Part shown: piece by piece, positions 27,417-34,416 of the stretch
Layout of the letters: each line of letters begins with the position of its first letter
Numbering within the stretch: the stretch's first letter is position 1
NCBI RefSeq assembly: GCF_025153475.1
Contig: NZ_JANZXA010000014.1
Coordinates: forward strand, 62,001 to 126,000
DNA from: Novosphingobium mangrovisedimenti
GTDB taxonomy: Bacteria; Pseudomonadota; Alphaproteobacteria; Sphingomonadales; Sphingomonadaceae
DNA: 64,000 nucleotides
Direction of reading: 5' to 3'
Program-made: the position numbers and the translations under genes
The notes under the pieces: generated by a model
Told to the model about the DNA's origin: nothing
Database searches by the model: none
The model's input: only the letters and a program-made list of their open reading frames with translations

Positions 27417-27746
27417 TCAGGGGAAGACGAGGTCCAGGTTGCGCCAGTCCTTGGTGGCAACGGCGCAATTGCTGGCCCAGTCGGGCGAGTAGTTGACGTG
27501 ATCGGGAACCTGCACCGGCCAGAAGCAGGTGACGTAGCAGTCGTAGATGTCGCGTTCGACCGGCTGGCACAGACCCGCCGTGCCGCCCGCCGCATCGACT
27601 TCCCAGCCCGGCGAGAAGGAAAGGGTGCAGCCCATGGGGACGTGGGGTTTGGGTGCCTGCTGCAGGGCAACCACATCCTCCTCCATCAGGGATGCGGTCT
27701 CATCGATCCGGGCTGCCTTCCGGTTGACGGGGCGAAGATGCTTCAT
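27417..27746 (-). CDS. qhpC: QhpC, quinohemoprotein amine dehydrogenase gamma subunit precursor (CTQ-bearing)
   Basis: 109 residues. All residues needed for the unusual cross-links of the Paracoccus gamma subunit occur at identical spacing with a constant offset of 33: C40-E49, C60-D66 and C74-D82 for the three thioether bridges, and C70-W76 for the cysteine tryptophylquinone. D66 equals the catalytic Asp33. The first about 30 residues (no hydrophobic core, acidic EEDVV) are the leader recognised by the radical SAM enzyme and cut by QhpE. It overlaps qhpD by four bases. It is too small and too odd to be anything else; the cross-link positions are from the published QHNDH structure, the mapping is by eye. 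Confidence 0.95.
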   Translation of the reverse strand: MKHLRPVNRKAARIDETASLMEEDVVALQQAPKPHVPMGCTLSFSPGWEVDAAGGTAGLCQPVERDIYDCYVTCFWPVQVPDHVNYSPDWASNCAVATKDWRNLDLVFP

Positions 27747-29209
27747 GACAGACCCTTTCGTGCTGCAAAGCGTTCAAGGAATTGGGGATTTTGTACACTG
27801 ACCGCGCCGTAGATGCGCAGGCAGGTGTCGGTCCATTCGCGAATCCAGTCGCAATAGTGCAAGTTGGCGTGACCGGTGTCGCCATAGCGAACGAAGGCTT
27901 CGTGATGGCATCCGCCGGCACAGAGCGGCCGTGCCCAGCAGCTCTGGCACTCGTACTTCGCACCGACGTGCCCGCGCGAGAGGAAGTCTTCCCGTTTCTC
28001 GGCGTCGATGTCGGTCGAGATATGCCCGAGCGTGTGTGTGTCCGCGTCGGTGAAGCGGTGACAGGGCGAAAGGTCACCCGAAGGGCTGACGCCCAGCAGG
28101 CCGAGCCCGGCGCCGCACGGGTGTGACTTGTTGACGCCCTGAAGCAGTTCACCGATCGTCTCGCTGACGTTCGTGAAGCCGTGCATCTGTCCGCGCAGGG
28201 CATGTTCGAGCCATTCGTCGGCCAGTTCGTGGAACTGGCTCAGGACATCGTCCATGCCGTTGTCGTCGATCATGTAGTCGCGCTCGCCCGAATTGGTGAC
28301 GGGCGCGAAACCCACTTCGTGAAAGCCGAGATCGTCCTTCAGGTGGCGGTAGATACGGATCACGTCGGTGACGCCGTTGGTCAGCGTGACGCGCGCGGTG
28401 ATTGCACGGGTCTTGTGGCTTTCGATCAGCTTGCGCAAGCGCGGCTCGATGACGGCGTAGCTGCCCTTGCCGGACTTGTAGACGCGGTGCTTGTCCTGAA
28501 GGTCGGGCGGGCCGTCCATACTGACGGTCACGCCGATCTCGTAGTCTGACAGGAAGGCGATGATCTCGTCGGTAAGCAGCGTCGCGTTGGTCGTCAGGCT
28601 GAAGCCGATGGTGCGGTTCTGCGCTTCGGCCTGCTCGCGTGCATAGAGGACGACCTCGCGCAGCAGCTTGAAGTTCATCAGCGTCTCGCCGCCGAAGAAC
28701 GTGATGTGGACAGCCTGGCGGCCGGTCGACTTGCGCAGGAGGAAGTCCACCGAGGTCCTGGCCGTTTCCAGCGACATGAACTTGGGCTTGCCCTGCGGAG
28801 TCGCGATCTTGTCGGCGCCGAATTCATAGCAATAGGTGCAGGCCAAGTTGCACTGGTTGGTGATGTTGAGCACCAGCGCCTGCAAGGGGAAGTCGGCCGG
28901 CGGCGTTTCCGGCTTGGGCGCGAGGGCGGGGCTCATCGCGTCGGAGACGATCCCATGCACGAAAAGCAGTTCGCGGATCAGTTCCTCGGCATCCTGGTGC
29001 GAGTAGCCGCTTTCCAGCAGCGCCGCGACAAGGTCTCCGTGGCTCAGGCTCTCGTCTTCGAGCCGGCGCAGCACGGCATGCGCACCTTCGTCCAGGGCGA
29101 AGATGGCCCCCGCGGAAACGAGATACATGAACGGTTGTTCGCCCGCCTGGAATTCATGCATCTCACCCAGCCGGTAGCGACCCGAAGGGATGGTGGTCAT
29201 CTCGTTCAT
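27743..29209 (-). CDS. qhpD: QhpD, radical SAM/SPASM enzyme forming thioether cross-links in QhpC
   Basis: 488 residues. Residues 1-95 form a small winged-helix/PqqD-like leader-binding region. The radical SAM cluster is C120-x3-C124-x2-C127 (CNLACTYCYEF), followed by FFGGETLMNF. The C-terminal SPASM part has many cysteines (HPCGAGLG, LSPCHRF, YECQSCWARPLCAGGCHHEAF) for two auxiliary Fe-S clusters. The characterised QhpD makes the three Cys-to-Asp/Glu bridges in the gamma subunit. It sits directly upstream of its substrate gene and overlaps both neighbours by ATGA, so qhpA-D-C are translationally coupled. Confidence 0.95.
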   Translation of the reverse strand: MNEMTTIPSGRYRLGEMHEFQAGEQPFMYLVSAGAIFALDEGAHAVLRRLEDESLSHGDLVAALLESGYSHQDAEELIRELLFVHGIVSDAMSPALAPKPETPPADFPLQALVLNITNQCNLACTYCYEFGADKIATPQGKPKFMSLETARTSVDFLLRKSTGRQAVHITFFGGETLMNFKLLREVVLYAREQAEAQNRTIGFSLTTNATLLTDEIIAFLSDYEIGVTVSMDGPPDLQDKHRVYKSGKGSYAVIEPRLRKLIESHKTRAITARVTLTNGVTDVIRIYRHLKDDLGFHEVGFAPVTNSGERDYMIDDNGMDDVLSQFHELADEWLEHALRGQMHGFTNVSETIGELLQGVNKSHPCGAGLGLLGVSPSGDLSPCHRFTDADTHTLGHISTDIDAEKREDFLSRGHVGAKYECQSCWARPLCAGGCHHEAFVRYGDTGHANLHYCDWIREWTDTCLRIYGAVSVQNPQFLERFAARKGLS

Positions 29210-31053
29210 TGCGACACCTCCGGCTGATCCCAGCGCTTGTAGGCCGGCACGGTGGTTACGAGGTAGGCCTGCCCGGTCAGAGGCTTGCCTTCCTTGTCCT
29301 TCAGTGTCTTGGCAGTGGCGACGATCCAGACTTCGCCATAGTTGTTGCGGCTGAAGCGGCGTTCAGGGTTGGGGCCCTCGACGTTCGGCGTGAAAAAGCC
29401 GGATGCGTCGAGCTGGCCGACGAACTTGACGTCGTTGTCGTATGTGACCGTCGGGAATTCCTTCATCGCCCAGTTCGCGTCGACAGGCATGATCGGGAAG
29501 TCGTCGTCGGTGCCCGGCTTGCCATCGGGCCCCTTGGACCAGGCCATGGCCTCGAACTGTTCGTAGCCCTTGCCGTACTTGATGCCGCCCAGGTGAGCGA
29601 GCGCAGTCTCGGGCGAGACCTTCATGTAGTCCACGGTGTCATAGACCGGCAGGGCCTTGGCCAGGACAACGCCGTTCAGCGCGACGTCGTGCAGGCCGAC
29701 AATGGCATCCGGCGCGACATCGACGGTCGCGACGGCTTCGCCCGGCGAGAGGACGGAGACCTGACGCACCGTCACGCCATCACCGATGTCGAGATCGCCC
29801 GCCGCCATGCCAGAGGGAAGGTCTGCCCCGTAGATGTGGAGCTGCGCGCCCTTGGTGCCGGTCTTCACGCCCAGCGGGGAGACTGCGGCAAGGACCGGGC
29901 CTCCAGTGGCACGCGTCATCTTCACGTCCAGGCCGAATTCCTGATATTCACCCCAGTACCAGCGGCCTTCGGCGCTCGACTGGTCGGGCGAGAACCACAT
30001 GGTCTCGCGCAGGGGAGTGGCCAGATCGTCGGGCTTCGCCGGCTTGCTGCCGCTGATGGACGTACCGCGCCAGGAATAGCCGGCATAGACGAGGCCCTTG
30101 CCCGAGCGCGACATCGTCTTGCCGGTGTCGAGGGAACGCAATGTCGTGGTGGTGGCGAAGTCGTCGCTGGCCGGTGCGATCGTCATTTCGCCGACGAAGC
30201 GGCCCTGTCCGCGCAGCTTGCCGGAAATGACCCACTTGCCTGCCAGCTTGGGCGTGCGGATGCGCGGACGCCAGTCCGTCCATGCCTTGCTGTGGAGATC
30301 GGCTTCCTTGCTGAGCCACGCCAGCGCGACCTCGCCGGTCGTCACGGGCTTCGCGGACGGGCTGGCACCTGCGGGTTGCTCTGCGGCGGGGTGGCCCATC
30401 TGGACCTCGGCCTGGGGATAGAGCGCCTTGTGCATGTTCTGCAGCAGGCCCCACTCGCGGTGGCTGCGACGCGAGGACATGGGCTGTGCAAAGGCATGGC
30501 AGGATGCGCAGGCCGTATGCACGGTCTCGTTGGGAATGATCGTCTCGTCCTGGATGCGGTGCTCTGTCAGGTACATGACCGGCTTGGCTTCTTCCGGGGC
30601 CAGCCCGTGCCAGGTGCCGAGATACTTGACCACCGAGCGCGCTTCCTGCGGTGTGATCGACAGGCCGTTGAGCTTGACCATCCGCTTGATGGCCTGCGAC
30701 CAGCCTTCGGGCGTGGCGCGGATCCACGAAATGCGCGAGAGATTGCCCTTGTCGTCGGGCACGTGGCAGGAGCCGCACTTCTCGATCGTCAACGCATCGG
30801 TGACGGGTATGCCGACTTCCTTCTCCGTCCAGTCGGCAGGATCGAGATCCGCCTCGGCATCCGCGCGCACCTGAGCGACGACGATCGAGGCGGAAAAGAT
30901 GGTCGATGCCAGCAGCGGGGCGAGGTAGAGCTTGCGCCGCCCGCCCATGTTCAGCGCGCTGCGCAGACGTTGCCCCAGCGGGGCCGGGGTGAGAGCTTCG
31001 TTTGCTGTGCTGCCGCACTGCGTGCCGTCAACATCCCTGCGCGCAACGGTCAT
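29206..31053 (-). CDS. qhpA: QhpA, quinohemoprotein amine dehydrogenase alpha subunit (dihaem cytochrome c)
   Basis: 615 residues. Two haem c motifs lie in the N-terminal domain: C93-GS-C96-H97 and C182-AS-C185-H186. These are followed by beta-rich immunoglobulin-like domains to the C-terminus, as in QHNDH alpha. An export segment (LYLAPLLASTIFSASIVVA) starts near residue 41, so the first 35 residues are an unusual extension; the ATG at 30948 (MGGRRKLYL) is an alternative start that gives a normal signal peptide. The subunit passes electrons from CTQ to an external cytochrome or azurin in the periplasm. It is the first gene of the operon, with a promoter about 50 bases upstream. Confidence 0.93.
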   Translation of the reverse strand: MTVARRDVDGTQCGSTANEALTPAPLGQRLRSALNMGGRRKLYLAPLLASTIFSASIVVAQVRADAEADLDPADWTEKEVGIPVTDALTIEKCGSCHVPDDKGNLSRISWIRATPEGWSQAIKRMVKLNGLSITPQEARSVVKYLGTWHGLAPEEAKPVMYLTEHRIQDETIIPNETVHTACASCHAFAQPMSSRRSHREWGLLQNMHKALYPQAEVQMGHPAAEQPAGASPSAKPVTTGEVALAWLSKEADLHSKAWTDWRPRIRTPKLAGKWVISGKLRGQGRFVGEMTIAPASDDFATTTTLRSLDTGKTMSRSGKGLVYAGYSWRGTSISGSKPAKPDDLATPLRETMWFSPDQSSAEGRWYWGEYQEFGLDVKMTRATGGPVLAAVSPLGVKTGTKGAQLHIYGADLPSGMAAGDLDIGDGVTVRQVSVLSPGEAVATVDVAPDAIVGLHDVALNGVVLAKALPVYDTVDYMKVSPETALAHLGGIKYGKGYEQFEAMAWSKGPDGKPGTDDDFPIMPVDANWAMKEFPTVTYDNDVKFVGQLDASGFFTPNVEGPNPERRFSRNNYGEVWIVATAKTLKDKEGKPLTGQAYLVTTVPAYKRWDQPEVSQ

Positions 31054-31107
31054 GTCTGAATGCCCCCAAAGATCAGAAATCCGCGGACTTTAGCGTCCAA
31101 CAATTCA

Positions 31108-31149
31108 AATATAGGACGCATGTCAAAATTAGGTCAAGCGACAATTTTG
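31108..31149 (-). promoter_or_regulatory. Candidate qhp operon promoter with inverted repeat over the -35
   Basis: On the minus strand TTGACC (31137-31132) and TATATT (31113-31108) are 18 bases apart. An inverted repeat CAAAATT (31124-31130) / AATTTTG (31143-31149) brackets the -35 and could be an operator. The region to 31322 holds no other gene. Confidence 0.5.
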
Positions 31150-31322
31150 TGCAGGTGCGAATAATCTTGCGGGGGCGGTCGTCGTGCAGATCAAAGCGCG
31201 GATTTCGGCGCGTGTCGCCTCGCTTCGGAGGCGGCGTTGACTGTGCCTGTGTGTCTGGACGGAGGGGTTGGGAACGACGTCGTGCCCGTCACGAATCGCT
31301 GCCGGATGCACAAGCGGGCGGA

Positions 31323-32519
31323 CTAGTACCGGACGTCGGTCAGGAACTGTTCGAGCGGCTCGGGCCGTGCTTTCCAGAAGCGCATCCTGAGGGACCTCGC
31401 CTCGGCGAACAGCAGCATCAGGCAGGCCGTGGCAATCGCCAGTACGGCGGCGGACAGCAATCCGGCATGCCCGAACAGTCCGGTGGCGACGGACCCTGCA
31501 AGCGGTCCGAGGATCATGCCGAGGGCGTGGGTGCACGCGACGAAGCGCCGGAACAGGCTGTCCTTGCTGGCGGCGCTGGCAAGGCCCGAGCTGCGCACGA
31601 TGATCGCGGTTGATCCGATGTTGAGCAGGATGATGGCGATGATGAAGGACAATGCATCGCCGCTTTGCGTCGCGGCGATCGGGGTCAGCAGGGAAAGGCC
31701 CGCCAGAAGCCCGGTTACCGGGGGTGGTACGAGAGGCTGTTCGCGCATGACCAGAACGGCGGTCGCCGCGCCGGCCAGCGAGCCCAGGGCCACGGCCTGG
31801 CCAATCACGGCTTCCGAAATGCCGGCCTTCACCGCAAGCGCGCCGGAAAATGTCCAGACCATCATCGTGGCGCAGATGAAGAGCAGGGTCGCCCCGGCCG
31901 TAGCCCAGGCCTGAAGATCGGTTTCCTCGTCGCCGTTCTGTGGCTCGCGCAGCGTGGACTGTGCCTCGTACTTCACCGTGGAACGCGCGAAAAGCATGAC
32001 GAGGACCAGTGCGGCGATCGGAGCCGCCGCCAGTGCGCTCAGGGCGGTCGTTGGTCCGGCGGCATCGGCTATCGCGGGAAGGGCTAGGGCAATGCCGGAC
32101 GACAGCATCAACTGGCACAGGAACACGGCGCCATAGGCCCCGTGCGGGCGGTTGGTCGCCGCATGGCTCATGGCCTGGGTGTAGAGCACGCCCATCGCGG
32201 CGCCATAGAGGCCGCGGATGGCGAGCAGGGCGGTGAAATGGGCGGTGTGTGCGGTGGCCAGGGCGGCGAGCGCGGCGATCCCCGCCGCCAGCGCGAAACC
32301 CGCCAGCGGAAGGCGCGTGCCCCAGCGCCACGTCATCAGCGAGCCGATTGCCATGCCCGACTGCGTGGCGCTCACGACCCAGCCGTGAAAATCCGGTTTC
32401 AGCCCATGGGCGGCGGAAAGCAGTGTAAGGAAGACCGGATCGATGCCTGGCTGGAGACAGCCGACGCAGGCCAGAATGACGGCAGGAAGAATCAGACGTT
32501 CACCAGACGTTCGAAGCAC
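31323..32519 (-). CDS. MFS transporter
   Basis: About 398 residues, with about 12 hydrophobic segments (ILPAVILACVGCLQPGIDPVFLTLL at the N-terminus; repeated LLAGLSLLTPIAATQ-type helices later). GTG 32519 has GGGGGTGTCC upstream; a TTG at 32534 would add five residues. The lack of a soluble domain and the typical two-half layout support a solute:H+ antiporter or uniporter. It lies between the qhp operon and a TetR regulator on the same strand, so it may export or import an amine related to the dehydrogenase substrate, or be a drug-type exporter controlled by the TetR. Substrate unknown. Confidence 0.8.
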   Translation of the reverse strand: MLRTSGERLILPAVILACVGCLQPGIDPVFLTLLSAAHGLKPDFHGWVVSATQSGMAIGSLMTWRWGTRLPLAGFALAAGIAALAALATAHTAHFTALLAIRGLYGAAMGVLYTQAMSHAATNRPHGAYGAVFLCQLMLSSGIALALPAIADAAGPTTALSALAAAPIAALVLVMLFARSTVKYEAQSTLREPQNGDEETDLQAWATAGATLLFICATMMVWTFSGALAVKAGISEAVIGQAVALGSLAGAATAVLVMREQPLVPPPVTGLLAGLSLLTPIAATQSGDALSFIIAIILLNIGSTAIIVRSSGLASAASKDSLFRRFVACTHALGMILGPLAGSVATGLFGHAGLLSAAVLAIATACLMLLFAEARSLRMRFWKARPEPLEQFLTDVRY

Positions 32520-32588
32520 CGGACACCCCCACAAACAGAATCGCGGCGCTCAAGGCACCGTGCCTGCAGGACGTCCCCTCCGATTCGT

Positions 32589-33251
32589 TCAGGTTAAACG
32601 TTTTGTCAGGGCGGCAATGTCACCCGGCTTCATCGATTTGACAAGATCAATGAACCATGACGCTGAAATCGCGGTGATCGCCGGCATCTTGTCGTTCCAG
32701 GGCTTGTTGTAGCCAAGGAACGGCGTGGTTCCTTCCATGGAGGCGCTGATGAAGATCGAAAGCGTGTGCACTTCATCGGCGCTCAGCGCGGGGTTTATGC
32801 GCTGGACATATTCGCCGATAACATCGTGAACTTTCGCGTAGAAGCTGCGCACCCGCTCGGCGATGAAGTTGTTGTGATTGGCGAGCGCCCACAGTTCGGT
32901 GAACAGATGCGTGGTGCGCTTGGAGCAGATGTCGTCCAGGCAGATGACGATGACCAGCCTGAGGCGGTCCTCATCGGAGAGTTCCGGCTGGCGCACACTG
33001 AGCTCCAGCTTGTTTTCGTAGTTCTCCATGATGTCGTCCAGCAGGACCTGGACGAGCATTTCCTTCTTGGGGAAGTGATAGCTGACATTCCCGACACGCA
33101 GGCCGCATGTCGTGGCGACGCGGCGAATGGTGAATGCTTCGGCGCCTTCTTCGATCAGAACGCTGAGCGCTGCCTTGAGAATGGCATCGACTGTTTCAGT
33201 TCCGCGCGAGTATATTCCAGGCCGGGTTGGCGCAGTTTCGGTATCAGCCAT
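32589..33251 (-). CDS. TetR-family transcriptional regulator
   Basis: 220 residues from ATG 33251 (AAGGGAG upstream). The N-terminal TetR helix-turn-helix is clear: AILKAALSVLIEEGAEAFTIRRVATTCGLRVGNVSYHFPKKEMLVQVLLDD. The C-terminal ligand domain is about 150 residues. It is divergent from the cytochrome c and molybdenum hydroxylase genes and upstream of the MFS gene. Since the AraC-type QhpR known from Paracoccus is not seen here, this is the best local candidate to control the amine oxidation locus. It could instead control only the MFS transporter. Confidence 0.88.
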   Translation of the reverse strand: MADTETAPTRPGIYSRGTETVDAILKAALSVLIEEGAEAFTIRRVATTCGLRVGNVSYHFPKKEMLVQVLLDDIMENYENKLELSVRQPELSDEDRLRLVIVICLDDICSKRTTHLFTELWALANHNNFIAERVRSFYAKVHDVIGEYVQRINPALSADEVHTLSIFISASMEGTTPFLGYNKPWNDKMPAITAISASWFIDLVKSMKPGDIAALTKRLT

Positions 33252-33392
33252 ACGCTCCCTTACGCCCCCTTTCGTCCATCGGCCACCCCTATTCAGCCTG
33301 AACCGGCGTGACTGGCGCGGCAATTGCCGCTTGACGAAACTTTGATGAGTGTCCAAATTTCGCGCGATTTCCGCTGGGTTTATGGAGTTTCG

Positions 33393-33878
33393 ATGCCGGT
33401 TACAATGTCCAAGCGTATCCAGGGCGTTATCGCGGCGTCCGGATTGTTCTGTGCAAGCTACGTTTTGCCTGCATACGCAACTGGCGTTAAAGTATATTCA
33501 TCCCGCTGTGCCGCGTGCCACAAGGCGGATGGGGCGGGTGTGCCCGGTCAGTTTCCCCGCCTCAAGGGGCGCGTCGGCAAGATCGCTGCGACCAAGGATG
33601 GGCGGACCTATCTGATCCATGTGCTGCTGTTCGGCCTGTTTGGCCCCATCGATGTCGATGGTCGGCAGGTGCGCGGGATGATGCCGCCCATGGGGACCCT
33701 CGGCGATCAGGACGTTGCGGATACGCTCAACTTCGCGGTGGAGCTGGAAAAGCCGAAAAAGGCGGTGGCGCCGTTCACGGCGGCCGAAGTCAAGGCCGTG
33801 CGCGACGCCGGGCGTCTGACCGCTTCCGAGGTGGCCAAGCAGCGTGCGGAACTGGCTGCAAAGGGTTTGGTGCACTAA
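33393..33878 (+). CDS. Periplasmic monohaem cytochrome c
   Basis: 161 residues from ATG 33393 (GGAG eight bases upstream) with a signal peptide ending VLPAYATG. One haem motif CAACH occurs in YSSRCAACHKADGAGVPGQFPRLKGR. The axial Met is probably in RGMMPPMGTL. The C-terminal 50 residues are Lys/Glu-rich. Class I cytochromes of this type pass electrons from periplasmic dehydrogenases to the respiratory chain. It is 61 bases before a molybdenum hydroxylase small-subunit gene, so it may be that enzyme's acceptor and could also serve QHNDH. Confidence 0.88.
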   Translation: MPVTMSKRIQGVIAASGLFCASYVLPAYATGVKVYSSRCAACHKADGAGVPGQFPRLKGRVGKIAATKDGRTYLIHVLLFGLFGPIDVDGRQVRGMMPPMGTLGDQDVADTLNFAVELEKPKKAVAPFTAAEVKAVRDAGRLTASEVAKQRAELAAKGLVH

Positions 33879-33939
33879 CACCCGCCGGGCTGCGCCCCGG
33901 CAGAGACGATTTCGCCGGTAACGGCAATGTAAGGATGAC

Positions 33940-34416
33940 ATGACGATGGATCTGACGGTCAATCGGGTAAAACACAGCGTTACGGCAGACCCTGAAAAGC
34001 CGCTTCTGTGGGTGTTGCGCGAGGATTTGCATCTGCTTGGCGCGAAGTTCGGTTGCGGGGCGGGCCTTTGCGGGGCCTGCACCGTGCTGCTGGACGGGCA
34101 GCCCGTGCGATCCTGTCTGACGCCGGTCGGGGCCGTCGGGGAGGCGGCCGTCACCACCATCGAGGATGTCGCCTCGCAGCCTGCGGGTCAGTATGTGCTC
34201 GATGCATGGGCCGATCTTGACGTGCCGCAGTGCGGCTATTGCCAGGCGGGGCAGATCGTTTCGGCGACCTGGCTGCTCGGGCAGATGCCGGACCCGCAGG
34301 ATGAAGACATCGACGCCGCAATGAGCGGGAACATCTGCCGCTGCTCCACTTATCTGCGCATCCGCAAGGCCATCAAGGCCGCTGCCAAGGCTCAGGGCAA
34401 GGGAGAGGCGGCATGA
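33940..34416 (+). CDS. Two-[2Fe-2S] small subunit of molybdenum hydroxylase (isoquinoline 1-oxidoreductase / aldehyde dehydrogenase type)
   Basis: 158 residues with no signal peptide. The plant-type cluster is C39, C44, C47, C59 (FGCGAGLCGACTVLLDG). The second cluster is C98, C101, C133, C135 (CGYCQAGQ, CRCSTYLR). This order is diagnostic for the xanthine oxidase family. The stop overlaps the large subunit start (ATGA). Without its own signal peptide it probably crosses the membrane with the Tat-dependent large subunit. Electrons would go from Mo to these clusters and on to the cytochrome c encoded just upstream. Confidence 0.92.
   Translation: MTMDLTVNRVKHSVTADPEKPLLWVLREDLHLLGAKFGCGAGLCGACTVLLDGQPVRSCLTPVGAVGEAAVTTIEDVASQPAGQYVLDAWADLDVPQCGYCQAGQIVSATWLLGQMPDPQDEDIDAAMSGNICRCSTYLRIRKAIKAAAKAQGKGEAA

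Noticed and set aside
31129..32331. 400-codon minus-strand frame overlapping the MFS gene
   Set aside because: Arg/Pro-rich translation without hydrophobic helices; the alternate frame 31323-32519 encodes a clear membrane transporter.
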